Shown piece after piece: positions 1 through 8,452 of a stretch of DNA of 64,000 bases. The stretch is from the NCBI GenBank assembly GCA_963827545.1, contig CAWHBI010000049.1:1-64000 (forward strand). Direction: 5' to 3'. The notes under the pieces were generated by a model. That model saw only the letters and a program-made list of their open reading frames with translations. It was not told the DNA's origin and ran no database searches. A program made the position numbers and the translations under genes. This stretch comes from AWTP1-13 sp963827545 (lineage in GTDB: Bacteria; Pseudomonadota; Alphaproteobacteria; Rhizobiales; Hyphomicrobiaceae). Each line of letters starts with the position of its first letter. Positions within the stretch are counted from its first letter, which is position 1.

Positions 1-1198
1 AGAACGCCTGCAGCCCCGTCTGGGCGCGGCCGAGGATCAGGGCGTGCACGTCGTGGGTGCCTTCGTAGGTGTTGACGGTCTCCAGGTTCGCGGCATGGCG
101 CATGACGTGATACTCGATCTGGATGCCGTTGCCGCCGTGCATGTCGCGGGCGACGCGGGCAATGTCGAGTGCCTTGCCGCAGTTGTTGCGCTTGACGATG
201 GAGATCATCTCGGGCGCCATTCGACCCTCGTCGAACAGGCGGCCCACGCGCAGCGCGCCCTGCAGGCCGAGTGAAATCTCGGTCTGCATGTCGGCGAGCT
301 TCTTCTGCACGAGCTGGGTGGCGGCGAGCGGCCGGCCGAACTGCTTGCGGTCGAGCGTGTACTGGCGCGCGCGGTGCCAGCAGTCCTCGGCCGCGCCCAT
401 GGCGCCCCAGGCGATGCCGTAGCGCGCACGGTTGAGGCAGCCGAACGGACCGGCGAGACCCGACACGTTGGGCAGCAGGTTCTCCTCGGGCACCACCACG
501 CCGTCCATGACGATCTCGCCGGTGATGGAGCAGCGCAGGGAGAGCTTGCCGCCGATCTTGGGTGCGGTGAGCCCCTTCATGCCCTTCTCGAGGATGAACC
601 CCCGGATGTTGCCCTCGTGCGCAGCCGACTTGGCCCACACCACGAACACGTCGGCGATGGGCGCGTTCGAGATCCACATCTTGGTGCCAGTGAGACGATA
701 GCCGTCCGACACCCTCTCGGCGCGGGTGCTCATGCTGCCGGGATCAGAGCCGGCATCGGGCTCGGTGAGGCCAAACGCCCCGACCCATTCGCCCGACCCC
801 AGCTTGGGCAGGTATTTCTCGCGCTGGGCCTCCGAGCCGTAGGCGTAGATCGGGTACATCACCAGCGACGACTGCACGCTGTTCATGGAGCGGTAGCCGC
901 TGTCGACGCGCTCCACCTCGCGCGCGACGAGGCCGTAGGAGACATAGTTGGCGCCGGCGCAGCCGTACTTCTCCGGAATGGTGACACCGAGCAGCCCGAG
1001 CGCGCCCATCTCGTTGAAGATGGCCCGATCGGTCTTCTCCTCCAGGTAGGCCTCGATCACGCGCGGTAGCAGCTTCTCCTGCGCGTAGGCGCGCGCGGTA
1101 TCGCGGATGGCGCGCTCGTCGTCGGCGAGCTGCTCGTCCAGGAGGAACGGATCCTCCCAGTTGAAGACGGAAGCCTTGCTCGGCGCCTTGTCCTGCAT
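1..1198 (-). CDS. gcdH: Glutaryl-CoA dehydrogenase (acyl-CoA dehydrogenase family), 3' end cut by the window
   Basis: Predicted FAD enzyme that oxidises and decarboxylates glutaryl-CoA to crotonyl-CoA in lysine/tryptophan breakdown, passing electrons to ETF. The minus-strand frame is open from ATG at 1198 to the window edge, 399 codons, close to the usual length of about 400, so only a few C-terminal residues are missing. It opens MQDKAPSKASVFNWEDPFLL; the acyl-CoA dehydrogenase signature GAFGLTEPDAGSDPGSM lies mid-protein, and NTYEGTHDVHALILGRAQTG near residues 376-395 holds the glutamate (about 379) expected to be the catalytic base. The NTYEGTHDVHALILGRA block favours GcdH over generic acyl-CoA dehydrogenases. 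No operon partner is visible. Confidence 0.9.
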   Translation of the reverse strand, partial: MQDKAPSKASVFNWEDPFLLDEQLADDERAIRDTARAYAQEKLLPRVIEAYLEEKTDRAIFNEMGALGLLGVTIPEKYGCAGANYVSYGLVAREVERVDSGYRSMNSVQSSLVMYPIYAYGSEAQREKYLPKLGSGEWVGAFGLTEPDAGSDPGSMSTRAERVSDGYRLTGTKMWISNAPIADVFVVWAKSAAHEGNIRGFILEKGMKGLTAPKIGGKLSLRCSITGEIVMDGVVVPEENLLPNVSGLAGPFGCLNRARYGIAWGAMGAAEDCWHRARQYTLDRKQFGRPLAATQLVQKKLADMQTEISLGLQGALRVGRLFDEGRMAPEMISIVKRNNCGKALDIARVARDMHGGNGIQIEYHVMRHAANLETVNTYEGTHDVHALILGRAQTGLQAF

Positions 1199-1360
1199 GA
1201 TGAGCGTCTCCTCGGCCGGCGATATGCACGGCGCCAGCATAACACCTCGCGCCGCCGGTTTCTCACGGCACGCGCGTTTTCGCAATTGTTACTAGGAACT
1301 TGCCGCGCCATGGCGTTATCTACACGGGTGATCATGCCGGTGATCAATGGGAGACGATCC

Positions 1361-1699
1361 ATGACAATCAAGTTGGTTGCGTTGGGCGGCGCAGCGCTGG
1401 CGCTGCTCATGGTTTCGAGCCTGTTCGATCCTGCCGACGCACACCGCCGATCAGGGGGTGGCGGGGGAGGCGGTGGTCCCCGCGTCGCGTACGGCGGGGG
1501 TGGGTACATCCACAGCGGACATGGGCACCGGCACGTGCATCGGTTCCACAGGCACAGGTTCATCGTTGGCGCGCCGTTCGTCTACGGCGCCTACTACTAC
1601 GGCGATGGCTGCCACTGGCTGTGGCGCAATGCGCAGGAGACCGGCAGCCGCTACTGGTGGAGCCGCTACTACGCCTGCCTCGACGGCTACGGCTATTGA
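1361..1699 (+). CDS. Small exported Gly/His/Tyr-rich protein of unknown function
   Basis: 112-residue protein. ATG 1361 is chosen because GGGAGA lies just upstream; the frame is open further 5' without a comparable site. Residues 1-26 look like a signal peptide (hydrophobic LVALGGAALALLMVSSLF, then ADA). The mature part has a run of eight glycines, then a histidine-rich stretch (HSGHGHRHVHRFHRHR) and an aromatic C-terminus with two cysteines (DGCHWLW, YYACLDGYGY). Histidine clusters suggest metal binding, but this is inference. Short exported proteins of this composition are common in Hyphomicrobiales. It stands alone between gcdH and pta. Confidence 0.6.
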   Translation: MTIKLVALGGAALALLMVSSLFDPADAHRRSGGGGGGGGPRVAYGGGGYIHSGHGHRHVHRFHRHRFIVGAPFVYGAYYYGDGCHWLWRNAQETGSRYWWSRYYACLDGYGY

Positions 1700-1884
1700 G
1701 GCTGCCGCGAACCAGCTAACCCGGCCCTCATCAATAGCGGACACGCCTGCTCGCGCATCCGTGCCGCTGCTGGGGGCCGCGGGACATGCGCGGCCCCTAT
1801 CCGCGCCAGCGATCGGCAACCCGTGCTAGATGGCCCGTGCTAGATGGAAATGCGCGAAGCGGAAGCCGGGTTGCGCCAGGGACT

Positions 1885-2802
1885 ATGGACCTCATCGAGA
1901 CTTGCAAGGCTGCAATAAGGGGCCGGGGCTTGCGCGTGGTGCTTCCCGAAGGGCAGGACGAGCGCGTGCTGCATGCCACCGAGCAGCTGCGCGAGCAGGA
2001 CCTGGCGTTTCCAATCCTGCTGTCGGATCCCGCGACCGGCAACAATGGTACGCGCTATGCCCGGCTGATCGCCGCCCGGCGCCCCAAGATGACGGAGGGG
2101 ATGGCGACCCGGCTGGTGCGCAATCCGCTCTACTTCGGCGGCGCCATGGTCGCCGCCGGCGATGCCGATGCGATGGTGGCCGGCATTGCCTGTCCGACGC
2201 GGCGGGTGATCGAGGCTGGCCTGATGACCGTTGGCCTGTCGCCCGGCATTGCCACGCCGTCGAGCTTCTTCGTCATGGTTATGCCGGGCAGCGAGGGTGC
2301 CACCTACGTGTTCGCCGACTGCGCGGTCAACGCCGACCCTAGGCCCGAAGACCTGGCCGACATCGCGATCGCGTCCGCGGAGAGCGCACGAAGCCTGCTG
2401 GGCGAGGAGCCGCGGGTGGCACTGCTGTCGTTCTCCACCCACGGCAGTGCCGCACATGCGCGGGTCGACAAGGTGCGCGCGGCCGTGGCGGCGGCACAAG
2501 CAAAGCGGCCCGACCTCGCCATCGACGGCGAGCTGCAGGGCGACGCGGCGCTGTCGGAGGCCGTTGCCGCACGCAAGCTCAAACGGGCGAGCACGGTCGC
2601 CGGCCGGGCCAACGTGCTGGTGTTCCCGGACCTCAACTCGGGCAATATCGCCTACAAGCTCGTGCAGCACCTGGCGGGCGCCCAGGCTCTCGGCCCGTTC
2701 CTGCAGGGCTTCGCCAGGCCGGTGTCGGACCTCTCGCGCGGCGCCACGGTCGACGACATCGTCGCCACCGTGGCCGTTACGCTGGCGCGAGGCCTGCCTT
2801 GA
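1885..2802 (+). CDS. pta: Phosphate acetyl/butyryltransferase (short Pta type)
   Basis: 305-residue single-domain PTA_PTB protein, predicted to interconvert acetyl-CoA plus phosphate with acetyl phosphate plus CoA. Recognisable blocks are GLRVVLPEGQDERVL at the N-terminus, NPLYFGGAMVAAGDADAMVAG mid-protein and VFPDLNSGNIAYKLVQHL near the C-terminus, the usual phosphate/CoA-site region. It matches the stand-alone form or the C-terminal half of MaeB-type malic enzymes, but no malic enzyme domain precedes it. ATG 1885 follows CCAGGG; an in-frame ATG at 1786 has no obvious ribosome site. No acetate kinase gene is adjacent. Because PHB genes occur elsewhere in the window, a role in acetyl-CoA overflow is plausible but unproven. 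Confidence 0.85.
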   Translation: MDLIETCKAAIRGRGLRVVLPEGQDERVLHATEQLREQDLAFPILLSDPATGNNGTRYARLIAARRPKMTEGMATRLVRNPLYFGGAMVAAGDADAMVAGIACPTRRVIEAGLMTVGLSPGIATPSSFFVMVMPGSEGATYVFADCAVNADPRPEDLADIAIASAESARSLLGEEPRVALLSFSTHGSAAHARVDKVRAAVAAAQAKRPDLAIDGELQGDAALSEAVAARKLKRASTVAGRANVLVFPDLNSGNIAYKLVQHLAGAQALGPFLQGFARPVSDLSRGATVDDIVATVAVTLARGLP

Positions 2803-2890
2803 CGCAAAATGACTGCGCCGCCCCGCTCGGGATCGAGCAGGACGGCGCCAACGCCCCCATCTGTTCTTGCAAGAGCGCTGCGGTATGGGC

Positions 2891-3103
2891 TCAGCGGGTG
2901 TCGAAGTGCTCGTCGAAGATCTTGGTAACCGCTTCATCGTGCGCCATGCCGCGCGCGGTCAGTTCATGGTACCGGCGGGCAGCCACGAGGCCGTCGCCCA
3001 GCGCGTTCCAATAGGTCCGCAGGCCGTTGCCAAAGCGCGACAGCAGTGAGCGGTGCTCTGGCCGGGGGAAGAAGTCGAGTGCGTCGTCGAAGCTCTTGAT
3101 CAT
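2891..3103 (-). CDS. Small conserved-looking protein of unknown function
   Basis: 70-residue protein, start fixed by an excellent ribosome site (AAGGAGA, six bases before ATG 3103); a longer in-frame opening to 3190 has none. The sequence begins MIKSFDDALDFFPRPEH and ends GMAHDEAVTKIFDEHFDTR. It has no signal peptide or membrane segment and a mixed-charge helical look. The family is not recognised; it resembles DUF1127-type stand-alone helical proteins only in size. The 150 bp upstream is AT-richer than its surroundings and contains TGC-N3-GCA palindromes resembling PhaR operators (separate entry), which would tie it to PHB granules or PHB control. That link is inference. Confidence 0.6.
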   Translation of the reverse strand: MIKSFDDALDFFPRPEHRSLLSRFGNGLRTYWNALGDGLVAARRYHELTARGMAHDEAVTKIFDEHFDTR

Positions 3104-3150
3104 GATCGTCTCCTTAGCGTGGAGCCTTGGGCCATCCTCCGCTTGTGTAC

Positions 3151-3189
3151 TGCAATATGGTATATGGCATGCCACATTGCAATGCACCA
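3151..3189. promoter_or_regulatory. Candidate PhaR-type operator upstream of the 2891-3103 gene
   Basis: TGCAATGCACCA at 3178-3189 fits all 12 positions of the PhaR box as I recall it from Bradyrhizobium work (TGCRNYGCASMA). A second half-like TGCAATATGG lies at 3151-3160, and the two form an imperfect inverted repeat around a GGCATGCC centre. The position, 50-85 bp before the start codon at 3103, suits repressor binding over a promoter. The consensus is from memory and was not searched. Confidence 0.4.
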
Positions 3190-3356
3190 AACCGTTATAG
3201 AGGATACATATGTGAATTCTGCATAACTCTCTCTTCTGGCCCGACCAAGGCCGCTTAGCCCTGAGCCAGCGCAGGAGCGGCCCAACACCTCGGCCTCTGC
3301 TAGGAAAGATACGCGTTGCGCGAGATGCCTACGCGCTGGGCGGCGACAGGCAATCC

Positions 3357-3914
3357 ATGCCCCACGAACGTGACAGAATTATCAGGCTGGTCGATCGCGA
3401 GCCTGCGCCCGGGCTGCTCGCCCAGGTCGACAACATTTTCTTCGAGGCCAGTGGCCGCACGTTCCAGTCGGGCCCCGAGCGCGAGGTGTTCCGCGAGCGC
3501 TGGCTGGGGCGCTACCTGCAAGGCGGCACCGACGTGGTGCTGGTCGCGATCAGCGATGACACCACGGTGGCAGGCTATCTCGTGGGTGCACTGGAGGACC
3601 CCGCCGAGCAGGAGCGCTTCGCCGACATCGGCTATTTCCGCTCGGACTTCCGCGAGCTGTGCCGGCGCTTTCCGGCGCACCTGCACATAAATCTGGCGCC
3701 AGCGTTACGCAGCCAAGGCCTCGGCGCACGCCTGATCGAGGCGTTCGCGGAGCATGCTGCCGAAGCGGGTGCGCCGGGCATGCACGTCGTGACGGGCAAG
3801 GCCATGCGCAACGTGCGCTTCTACGAGCGCTGCGGCTTTGCCGAGCGCGGTGCAACCATGTGGAACGGCCGCGAGGTAGTTTTCCTCGCACGTGCGCTCG
3901 CCGCGCCTGATTGA
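3357..3914 (+). CDS. GNAT family N-acetyltransferase
   Basis: 185 residues with the GNAT fold pattern. The acetyl-CoA binding motif is at 118-123 (RSQGLG, in the context NLAPALRSQGLGARLIEAF), followed by HVVTGKAMRNVRFYERCGF, the usual beta-alpha-beta end with the FYERCGF signature. The substrate cannot be inferred. It stands alone, with a 5' region shared with the divergent small gene at 2891-3103. The start ATG 3357 has no strong ribosome site; no better start is visible. Confidence 0.8.
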   Translation: MPHERDRIIRLVDREPAPGLLAQVDNIFFEASGRTFQSGPEREVFRERWLGRYLQGGTDVVLVAISDDTTVAGYLVGALEDPAEQERFADIGYFRSDFRELCRRFPAHLHINLAPALRSQGLGARLIEAFAEHAAEAGAPGMHVVTGKAMRNVRFYERCGFAERGATMWNGREVVFLARALAAPD

Positions 3915-4050
3915 GCACAACGCTCAAGGAACGGCTCGACGCCGGCCGCATGGAACACAACGGCTGCGGTTGCGTTAGAGCTTACGCAAGGATTTCTTCC
4001 GGCTTGAGCTATCGGCACCATCGGTGGATTGGACGAGGGAGGTTGCGACC

Positions 4051-4446
4051 ATGCAGCAGTTCTTCAACCAAGTGCTGCAGTTTCTGCAGCAAGGCATTTC
4101 CGCAATCTTCCGCTTTGTTCAACTCATTTGGACCTGGTCGGTCGACCAGATCAGCCGCCTTGTGCAGGTGCCGTGGCAGGACTGGCCGCTTTGGAAGGTG
4201 ATCCTGCTCACCCTTGTCATCGCCGGCGTGGCGTGGGCCCTGTTCAAGGCCGCCAAAGAGCTCTGGGAGGCGAGCGAACGGATACTCGCCGCCTTTGCGA
4301 CCTTGCTCGGCGTCCTCGTCAGGACGCTGCCCCGCGTGCTGGTCGCCGGCCTGATCGCGCTCGGTGGCGTGTGGCTGCTCAACAACCTCGATCTTTCCAG
4401 AATCGCGCCCTCATTCCTGCAGACCAGCCTGGTCGACCGCCGCTAG
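4051..4446 (+). CDS. Small predicted membrane protein, unknown function
   Basis: 131 residues. ATG 4051 is supported by GAGGGAGG about nine bases upstream; the in-frame ATG at 4024 would give nine extra residues. A glutamine/phenylalanine-rich amphipathic start (MQQFFNQVLQFLQQGISAIF) is followed by two hydrophobic segments, near 50-68 (VILLTLVIAGVAWALF) and 100-116 (VLVAGLIALGGVWLL), with a charged helix between. No family is recognised. The stop codon abuts a palindromic repeat that starts at 4446. Confidence 0.6.
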   Translation: MQQFFNQVLQFLQQGISAIFRFVQLIWTWSVDQISRLVQVPWQDWPLWKVILLTLVIAGVAWALFKAAKELWEASERILAAFATLLGVLVRTLPRVLVAGLIALGGVWLLNNLDLSRIAPSFLQTSLVDRR

Positions 4447-4568
4447 ATCAGGATCGCTTCGGGTTGGCTTTGCCTCAGCTGCAACGTGGCGGCCGAAGCG
4501 TGAATCCTGCTCTATTCATGGACTTGAGAGCAAGATTCACGTCCCACGATCGAAGCGAAGCGCTCCGA
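4446..4568 (+). repeat. Palindromic intergenic repeat family 1, copy A (right end decayed)
   Basis: Copy of a roughly 150-bp element found again at 14987, 28911 (inverted) and 41105, with a half copy at 61563. It begins with a variant of AGAGCAGGATCG and contains the shared CGTGGCGGCCGAAGCGTGA and GAATCCTGCTCTATTCATGG blocks. Here the second hairpin loses similarity after GATCGAAGCGAAGCG, so the terminal CGATCTTGCTCT is missing. It lies directly after the membrane protein gene. Confidence 0.8.
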
Positions 4569-4604
4569 ACGGGGCGCATACAAACCAAACCGGCGGCCTG
4601 AAGG

Positions 4605-5474
4605 CTATTCGGCCGCGCGACCATCCCGGTAGGATTTCTTCGTATGCGCCGCCGAGTTGCGTACCAGCAGCTCGGCCGCGAGCTGGCGCAGCGCCTTGCC
4701 TGTCTCGCCTGGGTACTTCGCCCAGTAGGAACGGGGACGGGGACAGAAATACGCCGCCGTCTGCAGCGAGGTGGCGCGCGGAACGACCTGGTCGAAGCAC
4801 GGATTCTTGGAGTTGTGCCGCAGCCAGCGCTCGAACTGGCTGTCCTCGAACGACGCGTTGTCCTTCATGGTGATGATGACGCCCATACACTCGGCGAACC
4901 TCATGTCGGAATCGCGCTGACTGAATTGGCCGAGGAACTGCAGGCCGTGGGTGGAAATGTAGTCGGGCTTGGTGGGAGACAGATAGAAGTCGGCTTCGCG
5001 CAGCCAGCATTCGGTCAGGATGGAGATCCCTGGGGCGCTGTCGATGAACACGAAATCGTAAGTGCTGCCCGCTTCGGCCAGAAAGTTTCGCACGGTTTGG
5101 CGCAGCCGCGCCTCCAAGCCCATCTTGGAGACCTCGCGCTCGAACAGCGTCAGGTGGCCGCCACCCGTCATGATGTCGACCGTCCTTGCGTCGTCGACAT
5201 CGGACACGCCGCTCGACACGAACGAGGCCCAGTTGGCTCGCTCTTCCTTCAGGACCGCAGCGATGAAGTAGTCGACCATCGAGCGTCCCTGCGCCTGGAT
5301 GGTGTGCACCCAGTCCGGGCGCATCAGCATGTTGCTGATGCTGGCATGTGCGTCTGAATCAATAACGAGCACCCGCTTGCCGTGATAGGCAGACAGCGTC
5401 TCGGACAGCGTAAGCGCAAGGGTGGACTTCCCGACGCCCCCCTTTGCATTCATTATCGTTATGGTGCTGCGCAT
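4605..5474 (-). CDS. Orphan ParA/MinD-type ATPase
   Basis: 289 residues, start at ATG 5474 with GGTGGGA upstream. The deviant Walker A is KGGVGKST at 11-18, including the ParA signature lysine; VLVIDSDAHAS follows near 35-45 and the Walker B FVFIDSAPGIS near 145. The C-terminal part (CPRPRSYWAKYPGETGKAL) is not typical chromosomal ParA, and no parB or parS lies nearby, so chromosome segregation is unlikely. A plasmid-type or cargo-positioning ATPase is more probable. A sampled 60-base stretch (5041-5100) is 53% GC, lower than most neighbours, consistent with acquisition. It is flanked by a repeat at its 3' end and a DUF2314 remnant upstream. Confidence 0.85.
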   Translation of the reverse strand: MRSTITIMNAKGGVGKSTLALTLSETLSAYHGKRVLVIDSDAHASISNMLMRPDWVHTIQAQGRSMVDYFIAAVLKEERANWASFVSSGVSDVDDARTVDIMTGGGHLTLFEREVSKMGLEARLRQTVRNFLAEAGSTYDFVFIDSAPGISILTECWLREADFYLSPTKPDYISTHGLQFLGQFSQRDSDMRFAECMGVIITMKDNASFEDSQFERWLRHNSKNPCFDQVVPRATSLQTAAYFCPRPRSYWAKYPGETGKALRQLAAELLVRNSAAHTKKSYRDGRAAE

Positions 5475-5799
5475 GCGTTCCCACCGCCTGCCCGAACACC
5501 CGCACGTGAGAGAACCAAAGGCGTAACCAAGGAGAATTTGTGGCCGATGTGCGCTGGCGATGCTCGGGGTCGAAGGACGGATCTTATCGCGGAATCCTTG
5601 ACCATGCGATGACCCCCAGCAACTCCCCGATGCTTTTGCCCGGCAGCGTGGTGCCAACCCAGCGCCGAGGTCAGCCCATGAACCATCAATCCTTGACCGA
5701 CCAGCGTCGCTAGCACAGTCCTCACCTGTCCGATCAAATAGAAATTCAGTTCTATCAGAATGTTAGCACAGAACCAGGGCCTGTGATATTCGGCATGCA
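5475..5799 (-). promoter_or_regulatory. Upstream region of the orphan parA, with a palindrome at 5738-5755
   Basis: No convincing gene here. The AT-rich part holds ATAGAA-N6-TTCTAT at 5738-5755, a 6-bp inverted repeat that could be an operator. Any promoter would read leftward into the ParA gene; the palindrome is more than 260 bp from its start. The open minus-strand frame across this stretch starts inside the DUF2314 remnant and lacks protein-like character. Confidence 0.3.
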
Positions 5800-6075
5800 T
5801 CATGGCTCCGCCAGCATGGCCTGGTAGCGCGCGGCCTCTTGCGGCGGCATGCGCTTGAGGAGCGGCCGCGTCGTGTGGTTCCCCACGATCTTGCCGGCCC
5901 GCATGTACATCCAGTCGGAGATTTGGCCCTCGGAAATCTCAATGCGCTGGCCTCGCCGGATCGCATTTACGTGCCTTGGTTCATTGTTGATGGTGCCGAG
6001 GATCTTGCCCTCCTTGCGCTCCAGGTCGTTGGCCCACATGTGCTCGGTGCTATTGATGCCGTAGGGCAATCTCGC
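5800..6075 (-). pseudogene. DUF2314-domain remnant, N-terminus missing
   Basis: Reading leftward, the last 91 codons match DUF2314 (KARLPYG-x-TEHMW-type opening, GKILGTINNEP, ISDWMYMRAGKIVGNHTTR, MPPQEAARYQAML). DUF2314 proteins normally have further residues before the ARLPYG block. The frame stays open to 6288, but the extra sequence does not look like the family and no ribosome site leads the matching frame: AGGTGGAGACAAATG at about 6084-6098 starts a different frame that stops after nine codons. So this is most likely a truncated remnant, possibly still translated from a non-ATG start. Confidence 0.55.
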
Positions 6076-6286
6076 GCATTTGTCTCCACCTAATCCTGAC
6101 TGACCCAGACTAGCAATTGTTGTACCGGGCTCACTCTGTCTCTCCCCTGTGTCATGAGCATGACTCGTGCGCCTTGCGGCGACACCGACAATGCCCAGAG
6201 CGGAGTTCTGCCGCCCCGGCCAAGCGCTGGCCTCGTCTCTTGCCTCTCTGGCCGGGGGGATTAGGTTGGCGCGGGAGGAAAGCGCC

Positions 6287-7903
6287 ATGCCTTCAGAAAC
6301 CTACGACTACATCATTGTGGGAGCCGGAACAGCGGGGTGCCTGCTCGCCAACCGGCTCTCGGCCGACCCCAAGGCGCGGGTGCTGCTGCTGGAGGCCGGT
6401 GGCAAGGACAACTACCACTGGATCCATATTCCCGTCGGCTATCTTTATCTCATGGGCAACCCGCGCACCGACTGGGGCTTCAAGACCGCGGTGGAGCCGG
6501 GCCTCAACGGCCGCAGCCTCGCCTATCCGCGCGGGCGCGTGCTGGGCGGCTGCTCGTCGATCAACGGCATGATCTACATGCGCGGCCAGGCCCGCGACTA
6601 CGATCTGTGGCGGCAGATGGGCAATCCGGGCTGGGCCTGGGAAGACGTGCTGGCGTACTTCAAGAGGCACGAGGACCAGTGGGCGCTGGAGCCGGATGCG
6701 TTCGACGATCTGCATGCGCGAGGCGGCGAGTGGCGCGTGGAGCTGGCGCGCATCCGCTGGGACATCCTCGACGCCTTCCGCGAGGCGGCGGCCGAGGCCG
6801 GCATCCCAAAGGTCGACGACTTCAACCGCGGCGACAACGAGGGCTGCGGCTACTTCCATGTCAACCAGAAGACGGGCGTGCGCTGGAACACCTCCAAGGG
6901 CTTTCTGCGACCCGTGCGCCACCGGGCCAACCTTGACGTCGAGACCGACGCGATGGTCGAGCGGCTGGTGCTCGATGGCAAGCGCGCCACCGGGCTCGTC
7001 ATGCGCCAGCACGGCAGCCGCCGCATGATTCATTCAGCGCGCGAGATCATCCTGTCGGCCGGCGCCATCGGCTCGCCGCAGATCCTCCAGCTCTCGGGCA
7101 TAGGGCCAGGCACCCTGCTGCAGCCCTTCGGCATCGAGGTGCGACACGAGCTCAAATCCGTCGGGGAGAACCTGCAGGACCACCTGCAGGTGCGCTGCGC
7201 CTATAAGGTCTCTGGTGTGAAGACCATGAACGAGCGCTTTCAGAGCCTGGTGCAGCGCGCCGGCTTTGCGGCCCAGTACGTGTTGCAGCGCCGCGGGCCG
7301 ATGACCATGGCGCCCTCGCAGCTGGGCGCCTTCGTGAAGTCCGATCCCAGCCGCGAGACGCCCAACCTGCAGTATCACGTGCAGCCGCTGACCCTGCCCA
7401 AGTTCGGCGAGCCGCTCGATCCGTTCCCGGCCTTTACCGCCAGCGTCGCCAACATCCGCCCGACCAGCCGCGGCTGGGTGCGGATCAGGGCGCCCGACCC
7501 CGAGGCCCACCCCGAGATCAGGCCGAACTACCTTTCCACGGAGGAGGACCGGCGCGTGGCCGCGGACGCCATCCGCGTCACGCGCAACATCATCTCCATG
7601 CCGTCGCTGGCGAAGTACAAGCCCGAGGAGTTCCGTCCGGGGCTCGAGGTGCAGGACGACGAGGAGCTGGCGAAGGCGGCGGGTGATATTGCCACCACCA
7701 TCTTTCATCCCGTCGGCACCTGCAGGATGGGCAGCGACGACACGGCAGTGGTGGATCCACGGCTGAAGGTGCGGGGACTCGGGGGCCTGCGGGTGGCCGA
7801 TGCCTCGGTGATGCCGACCATCACGTCCGGTAATACCAACTCGCCGACCCTGATGATCGCGGAGAAAGCTGCAACCATGATCCTGGAAGACGCGCGGCGA
7901 TAG
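6287..7903 (+). CDS. GMC family FAD-dependent oxidoreductase (choline/alcohol dehydrogenase-like)
   Basis: 538 residues, start ATG 6287 after GGGAGGAA. The FAD Rossmann motif GAGTAG is at 12-17 (YDYIIVGAGTAGCLLANRL). The GMC signature 1 region is at about 80-100 (YPRGRVLGGCSSINGMIYMR). Near the C-terminus HPVGTCRMG (about 474) supplies the conserved histidine and GNTNSPTLMIAEKAA (about 515) the paired asparagine, then the end of the FAD domain. This is the usual length for the bacterial group. Members oxidise primary alcohols, choline or similar; the substrate is not predictable here. A GNAT gene follows after six bases, perhaps co-transcribed. Confidence 0.88.
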   Translation: MPSETYDYIIVGAGTAGCLLANRLSADPKARVLLLEAGGKDNYHWIHIPVGYLYLMGNPRTDWGFKTAVEPGLNGRSLAYPRGRVLGGCSSINGMIYMRGQARDYDLWRQMGNPGWAWEDVLAYFKRHEDQWALEPDAFDDLHARGGEWRVELARIRWDILDAFREAAAEAGIPKVDDFNRGDNEGCGYFHVNQKTGVRWNTSKGFLRPVRHRANLDVETDAMVERLVLDGKRATGLVMRQHGSRRMIHSAREIILSAGAIGSPQILQLSGIGPGTLLQPFGIEVRHELKSVGENLQDHLQVRCAYKVSGVKTMNERFQSLVQRAGFAAQYVLQRRGPMTMAPSQLGAFVKSDPSRETPNLQYHVQPLTLPKFGEPLDPFPAFTASVANIRPTSRGWVRIRAPDPEAHPEIRPNYLSTEEDRRVAADAIRVTRNIISMPSLAKYKPEEFRPGLEVQDDEELAKAAGDIATTIFHPVGTCRMGSDDTAVVDPRLKVRGLGGLRVADASVMPTITSGNTNSPTLMIAEKAATMILEDARR

Positions 7904-7909
7904 GTTCGG

Positions 7910-8371
7910 ATGCAAATCCGTGAAGCTTGCATGGACGATGCTGACGAGGCCTGCCGCGTCGTGAGGCGCTCGATCACCGAGCTATGTCACGCTGATCACA
8001 AAGGCGATGCCCCTACGCTCGCCCTCTGGCTTGCCAACAAGACGGCGGAAAGCATGCGCCGCTGGATCGATCAGAACCACGTGTTCGTCGCGATCGACGG
8101 CGGCGTGGTCGTTGGCGTGGCGGCGATCAGAAGCTCGGGCGAGATCATGCTGAACTACGTGTCGCCCGATTTTCGCTTTCGTGGCGTCAGCAAAGCACTC
8201 ATGCGGCAACTCGAGGCGCGGGCTTCGGACCTCGCGGTCGACACGATCACGCTGTTAAGCTCGGGGACGGCCCGCCGGTTTTATCTGGCGTTCGCCTACA
8301 AGGAGAATGGACCGCCAACAAAGGGCTACGGAAAGACCCTTGGTCACCCTATGGTGAAACAGCTCACGTAG
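7910..8371 (+). CDS. GNAT family N-acetyltransferase
   Basis: 153 residues starting ATG 7910, six bases after the GMC gene. It opens MQIREACMDDADEACRVVRRS, the usual GNAT beta1-alpha1, and the cofactor motif is VSPDFRFRGVSKALMRQLEA (R-F-R-G-V-S, a slight variant of RxxGxG/A). The C-terminus TARRFYLAFAYKENG matches the FYxxxGF closing element. Substrate unknown. Its spacing suggests translation coupled to the oxidoreductase. Confidence 0.75.
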   Translation: MQIREACMDDADEACRVVRRSITELCHADHKGDAPTLALWLANKTAESMRRWIDQNHVFVAIDGGVVVGVAAIRSSGEIMLNYVSPDFRFRGVSKALMRQLEARASDLAVDTITLLSSGTARRFYLAFAYKENGPPTKGYGKTLGHPMVKQLT

Positions 8372-8452
8372 GTGGAGCGAGGCAAGAGCGAAGACCCAAC
8401 ATCGCTCCTTCGCATTTTTTTACTGACGCTCGACCAACCTCGGTGCCGTGTC

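Noticed and set aside
374..1069. Long plus-strand frames opposite gcdH
   Set aside because: They mirror the codon bias of the acyl-CoA dehydrogenase on the other strand and have no family character.
4605..5474. ParA as part of a chromosomal parAB segregation locus
   Set aside because: No parB, no parS-like palindrome, gid or rsmG genes nearby, and the C-terminus differs from chromosomal ParA.
5459..5803. 114-codon minus-strand frame between parA and the DUF2314 remnant
   Set aside because: Starts inside the DUF2314 stop and has no recognisable domain; it overlaps the parA start out of frame.
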